Shown here: one piece after another, positions 6,881 to 9,192 of the stretch
Layout: every line of letters begins with the position of its first letter
Numbering within the stretch: the first letter of the stretch is position 1
NCBI GenBank assembly: GCA_002425405.1
Contig: DIME01000127.1
Location: 7,992-17,183, forward strand
Source: Candidatus Accumulibacter vicinus
GTDB lineage: Bacteria; Pseudomonadota; Gammaproteobacteria; Burkholderiales; Rhodocyclaceae
Direction: 5' to 3'
Length of the DNA: 9,192 nucleotides
Notes under the pieces: model-generated
Told to the model about the DNA's origin: nothing
Databases searched by the model: none
The model's input: the letters and a program-made list of their open reading frames with translations, nothing else
Position numbers and translations under genes: made by a program

Positions 6881-8045
6881 GCTTGCTCAATAACGGCGGC
6901 AGGCAGCCGATCACCGCCAGTGCGGCCTTTTCGGCAGCATTCTGGCGCAGTTGCAGATGCAGCGCTCGAAACTGCGCCTTGAGCCCATCGCACACAGTCT
7001 TGTCGGCGTAGAGATTGAGCAGCGCCTGCGCGAGATTGTCGGGAGTCGCATCGTCCTGGATGAACTCGGGAACGATGAAGCGACCGGCCAGCACATTCGG
7101 CAAGCCACAATAGGGCAGATAACCGCCGATGCGCTGCATCAGCCACCAGGACAGCGGTGCCATCTTATAGGCGATGACCATCGGCCGCTTGAGCAGTGCC
7201 GCCTCGAGGGTGGCGGTGCCGCTCGCGACCAGAACGACGTCGGCGGCCATCATCGCCTGATGCGCATGTCCGAACAGCAGGCGAATCGGTCGTTCCTGAG
7301 CCTGGCAGCGATGTAGCGCGGCTTCGAAGAGCCGGCGCGTCTCGCGCGTCGCCAGCGGCACGAGAAACAGCGCATCCGGGATCTCGGCGTGGATCCGGAG
7401 TGCGGTTTGGATGAAAGTATCGGCCATGTACTGCAACTCGGATTGCCGGCTGCCCGGCAGGAGCGCAAAAACGGCAGCCAGCAAAGGCAGACCAAGCAGC
7501 GTGCGCGCGCGATCGCGCTCATCTTCGACCGGCAGCATGTCGGCCAGTGGATGGCCAACGTAGCTGACCGGAATTCCTTGCTTCTGGTAAATCTCCGGTT
7601 CAAAGGGAAACAGCGCCAGCACTCGCGCCACCGCCGCGCCAATCTTGTGGATGCGTCCGCCGCGCCAGGCCCAGATCGACGGACTGACGTAGTGAATGGT
7701 CGCAATGCCGCGCTGTTTGAGTGCCTTCTCCAGTCCCAGATTGAAATCCGGGGCATCAACGCCGATGAACACATCGGGCGGATCAGCCAGCAGGCGACGT
7801 TTGAGGTCCGCGCGAATAGCGGCAATTTCACGGTAATGCCTGAGCACCTCGACATAACCGCGCACCGAGAGTTTCTCGAGCGGATGCCAGGCATCAAAAC
7901 CCAGCCCGAGCATTTTCGGGCCTCCGACACCATAGAACACGGCGTTTGGCAATCGGGCCTGCAGGGCCTCGATGAGCTGGCTGGCGAGCAGATCGCCCGA
8001 GGCTTCGCCAGCCACCATGGCAATCCGCAGCACCCCTGCGGTCAT
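6864..8045 (-). CDS. lpxB: Lipid-A-disaccharide synthase
   Basis: A 393-residue peripheral membrane glycosyltransferase (family GT19). It joins UDP-2,3-diacylglucosamine to lipid X, giving the beta-1,6-linked lipid A disaccharide and UDP. The sequence shows MVAGEASGDLLAS (E14), VFIGVDAPDFNLGLE (D97), YVSPSIWAWR, LLPGSRQSE (R200), VASGTATLEA and GYLPYCGLPNVLAGR (N317); these match E15, D98, R201 and N316 of the E. coli enzyme as I recall them. Length is close to the E. coli protein (382). The frame is open further upstream, but that part is antisense-like sequence within lpxA. I place the start at ATG 8045, which overlaps the lpxA stop as ATGA, and the family N-terminus (MTAGVLRIAMVAGEASGD) begins there. 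No strong separate ribosome binding site is seen, fitting translational coupling. Confidence 0.97.
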   Translation of the reverse strand: MTAGVLRIAMVAGEASGDLLASQLIEALQARLPNAVFYGVGGPKMLGLGFDAWHPLEKLSVRGYVEVLRHYREIAAIRADLKRRLLADPPDVFIGVDAPDFNLGLEKALKQRGIATIHYVSPSIWAWRGGRIHKIGAAVARVLALFPFEPEIYQKQGIPVSYVGHPLADMLPVEDERDRARTLLGLPLLAAVFALLPGSRQSELQYMADTFIQTALRIHAEIPDALFLVPLATRETRRLFEAALHRCQAQERPIRLLFGHAHQAMMAADVVLVASGTATLEAALLKRPMVIAYKMAPLSWWLMQRIGGYLPYCGLPNVLAGRFIVPEFIQDDATPDNLAQALLNLYADKTVCDGLKAQFRALHLQLRQNAAEKAALAVIGCLPPLLSKHAAAS

Positions 8046-8824
8046 CTGATGATGCCGCGCTTCGATACCGCCAGGAAGTCGATCAGCGGCTGGATTTCGG
8101 GGTGTACGATGGCATCCTCGATGAGCCTGGCGCGCGCTTCTTCGAGCATCAGTCCGGATTTGTAGAGCGTGCGGTAGGCACGTTTCAGGGCCAGCATCGC
8201 CTCTGGCGAAAAACCCCGGCGCTTCAAGCCCTCGGCATTGATGCCGAAAGGGCTGGCGGTGTTGCCGGCAGCCATCACGAAGGGCGGGATGTCCTGCACG
8301 GTCACCGTCCCGGCAGCGGTCATGGCATGCGCGCCGATGCGGCAGAATTGGTGGACGCCGGAAAAACCGCCGAGAATCACCCAGTCGCCAATGTGCACAT
8401 GGCCAGCCAGCTGCGCATTGTTGGCAAACACGGTACGGTTGCCGACCTGGCAATCATGCGCGATGTGCACATAGGCCATGATCCAGTTGTCGTCGCCCAT
8501 GCGGGTGACACCCGCATCAAGGGCGGTGCCCAGATTGAAGGTGCAGAACTCGCGAATCGTGTTGCGGTCTCCGATCTCCAGACACGTCGGCTCACCCGCG
8601 TGTTTCTTGTCCTGAGGAGGTCCGCCCAGCGAGGAAAATTGATAGATGTGGTTGTCACAACCGATGCGCGTCCGACCCGAAATGACCACATGTGGGCCGA
8701 TCACGGTATTGTCACCGATCTCGACATGCTTGCCGATGATCGAAAAGGCACCGACAGAAACGTTGCTACCGAGTTGCGCGCCAGCCTCGATGATGGCACT
8801 GGGATGGATCATGGCCGCACTCAT
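8042..8824 (-). CDS. lpxA: UDP-N-acetylglucosamine 3-O-acyltransferase
   Basis: A 260-residue cytoplasmic acyltransferase (E. coli 262) that catalyses the first step of lipid A synthesis: transfer of a 3-hydroxyacyl chain from ACP to the 3-OH of UDP-GlcNAc. The first two thirds are left-handed beta-helix hexapeptide repeats (for example VEIGDN, TRIGCD, LEIGDR, CQVGNR). The catalytic histidine is H123 in YVHIAHDC, with H120 nearby; H158 (VHQF) and NTASPFGIN follow, then the C-terminal helical part (GLKRRGFS). Counting without gaps, the residue aligned with E. coli acyl-chain ruler G173 is A171, suggesting a chain shorter than C14. The chosen start ATG 8824 overlaps the fabZ stop as ATGA; ATG 8812 (MIHPSAII) is an alternative. 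An upstream in-frame ATG at 8857 lies inside fabZ and is unlikely. Confidence 0.97.
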   Translation of the reverse strand: MSAAMIHPSAIIEAGAQLGSNVSVGAFSIIGKHVEIGDNTVIGPHVVISGRTRIGCDNHIYQFSSLGGPPQDKKHAGEPTCLEIGDRNTIREFCTFNLGTALDAGVTRMGDDNWIMAYVHIAHDCQVGNRTVFANNAQLAGHVHIGDWVILGGFSGVHQFCRIGAHAMTAAGTVTVQDIPPFVMAAGNTASPFGINAEGLKRRGFSPEAMLALKRAYRTLYKSGLMLEEARARLIEDAIVHPEIQPLIDFLAVSKRGIIR

Positions 8825-9192
8825 CCCGTGGCCTTGACCAGGTTGCTTTTGGCGCACATCAACTCGGCGTCTGCCACGACCTCGCCGTCCACACGCGCCT
8901 CTGCCCTGAATTTCCAGATGTTGCGAAACTGACGCTGGATAGCCACATGCAGATGCAACTGGTCGCCGGCTGCCACGGTCTTCTTGAAACGCGCCTTGTC
9001 GATGCCGACGAAGTAGAACAGCGAGGTCATGTCGGGCTTTTCGCCGAGCGTCTTGAACGACAGGATACCGGCCGCCTGCGCCAGAGCTTCCATGATCAGA
9101 ACGCCGGGCATCACTGGATAATGCGGGAAGTGACCCGCAAAAAACGGTTCGTTGATGCTCACGTTCTTGTAGGCGTGGATGGATTTTCCGGG
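8821..9192 (-). CDS. fabZ: 3-hydroxyacyl-ACP dehydratase FabZ, N-terminus outside window
   Basis: The last 123 residues of a hot-dog-fold dehydratase that removes water from (3R)-hydroxyacyl-ACP in fatty acid elongation. The frame is open to the window edge, so roughly the first 20-30 residues are missing compared with the usual 145-150. The active site is visible in GHFPHYPVMPGVLIMEALAQ: catalytic His and Glu lie 14 residues apart, as H49/E63 in well-studied FabZ proteins, and the Glu (not Asp) separates it from FabA. A GTG at 9162 could be taken for a start, but the preceding residues PGKSIHAYKN match the family, so it is internal. It competes with LpxA for the same 3-hydroxyacyl-ACP pool, and its stop overlaps the lpxA start, keeping the two coupled. 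Confidence 0.96.
   Translation of the reverse strand, partial: PGKSIHAYKNVSINEPFFAGHFPHYPVMPGVLIMEALAQAAGILSFKTLGEKPDMTSLFYFVGIDKARFKKTVAAGDQLHLHVAIQRQFRNIWKFRAEARVDGEVVADAELMCAKSNLVKATG

Overview
The window looks like chromosomal DNA from a GC-rich Gram-negative bacterium, most likely a betaproteobacterium and possibly Rhodocyclales (Accumulibacter/Dechloromonas-like). The evidence is the fabZ-lpxA-lpxB-rnhB-SpoU methyltransferase order, which I know from that class, together with strong G/C third-position bias and the style of the PAS/receiver signalling proteins. The taxon is an inference, not something read directly from the sequence.

Left part (1-3306, minus strand): a two-component cassette. 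A soluble-looking hybrid histidine kinase (three PAS domains, HisKA, HATPase, receiver) is followed, with a 4-base ATGA stop/start overlap, by a second protein with an N-terminal receiver, a coiled coil and the beginning of a PAS domain. That second gene leaves the window at base 1, so its output domain is not visible.

Middle (3307-5495): a 377-base spacer separates the kinase from a divergently transcribed CsbD-family stress protein. This short gene has a good ribosome binding site and is followed by a perfect 30-base palindrome that is probably its terminator. Next comes a stretch without an intact gene. It holds what I read as the decayed C-terminal part of an N-formylglutamate amidohydrolase-like gene, broken by what looks like a one-base deletion. 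Its second half is in the same open frame as the following intact gene, a transglutaminase-like protein of 270 residues.

Right part (5496-9192, minus strand): a compact lipid A / housekeeping operon running fabZ (5' end outside the window), lpxA, lpxB, rnhB and a SpoU/TrmH-type RNA methyltransferase. Every junction overlaps: ATGA, ATGA, 17 bases, GTGA. FabZ supplies 3-hydroxyacyl-ACP metabolism, LpxA transfers a 3-hydroxyacyl chain to UDP-GlcNAc, and LpxB later condenses the disaccharide. rnhB and the methyltransferase are passengers of nucleic acid metabolism that commonly follow lpxB in this class.

No phage, insertion sequence, CRISPR array, tRNA or rRNA was seen. Nothing in the window makes a strong case for a wholly new system. 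The points most worth a second look are the broken amidohydrolase in front of the transglutaminase, the transglutaminase's missing canonical histidine, and the acyl-chain ruler residue of LpxA.
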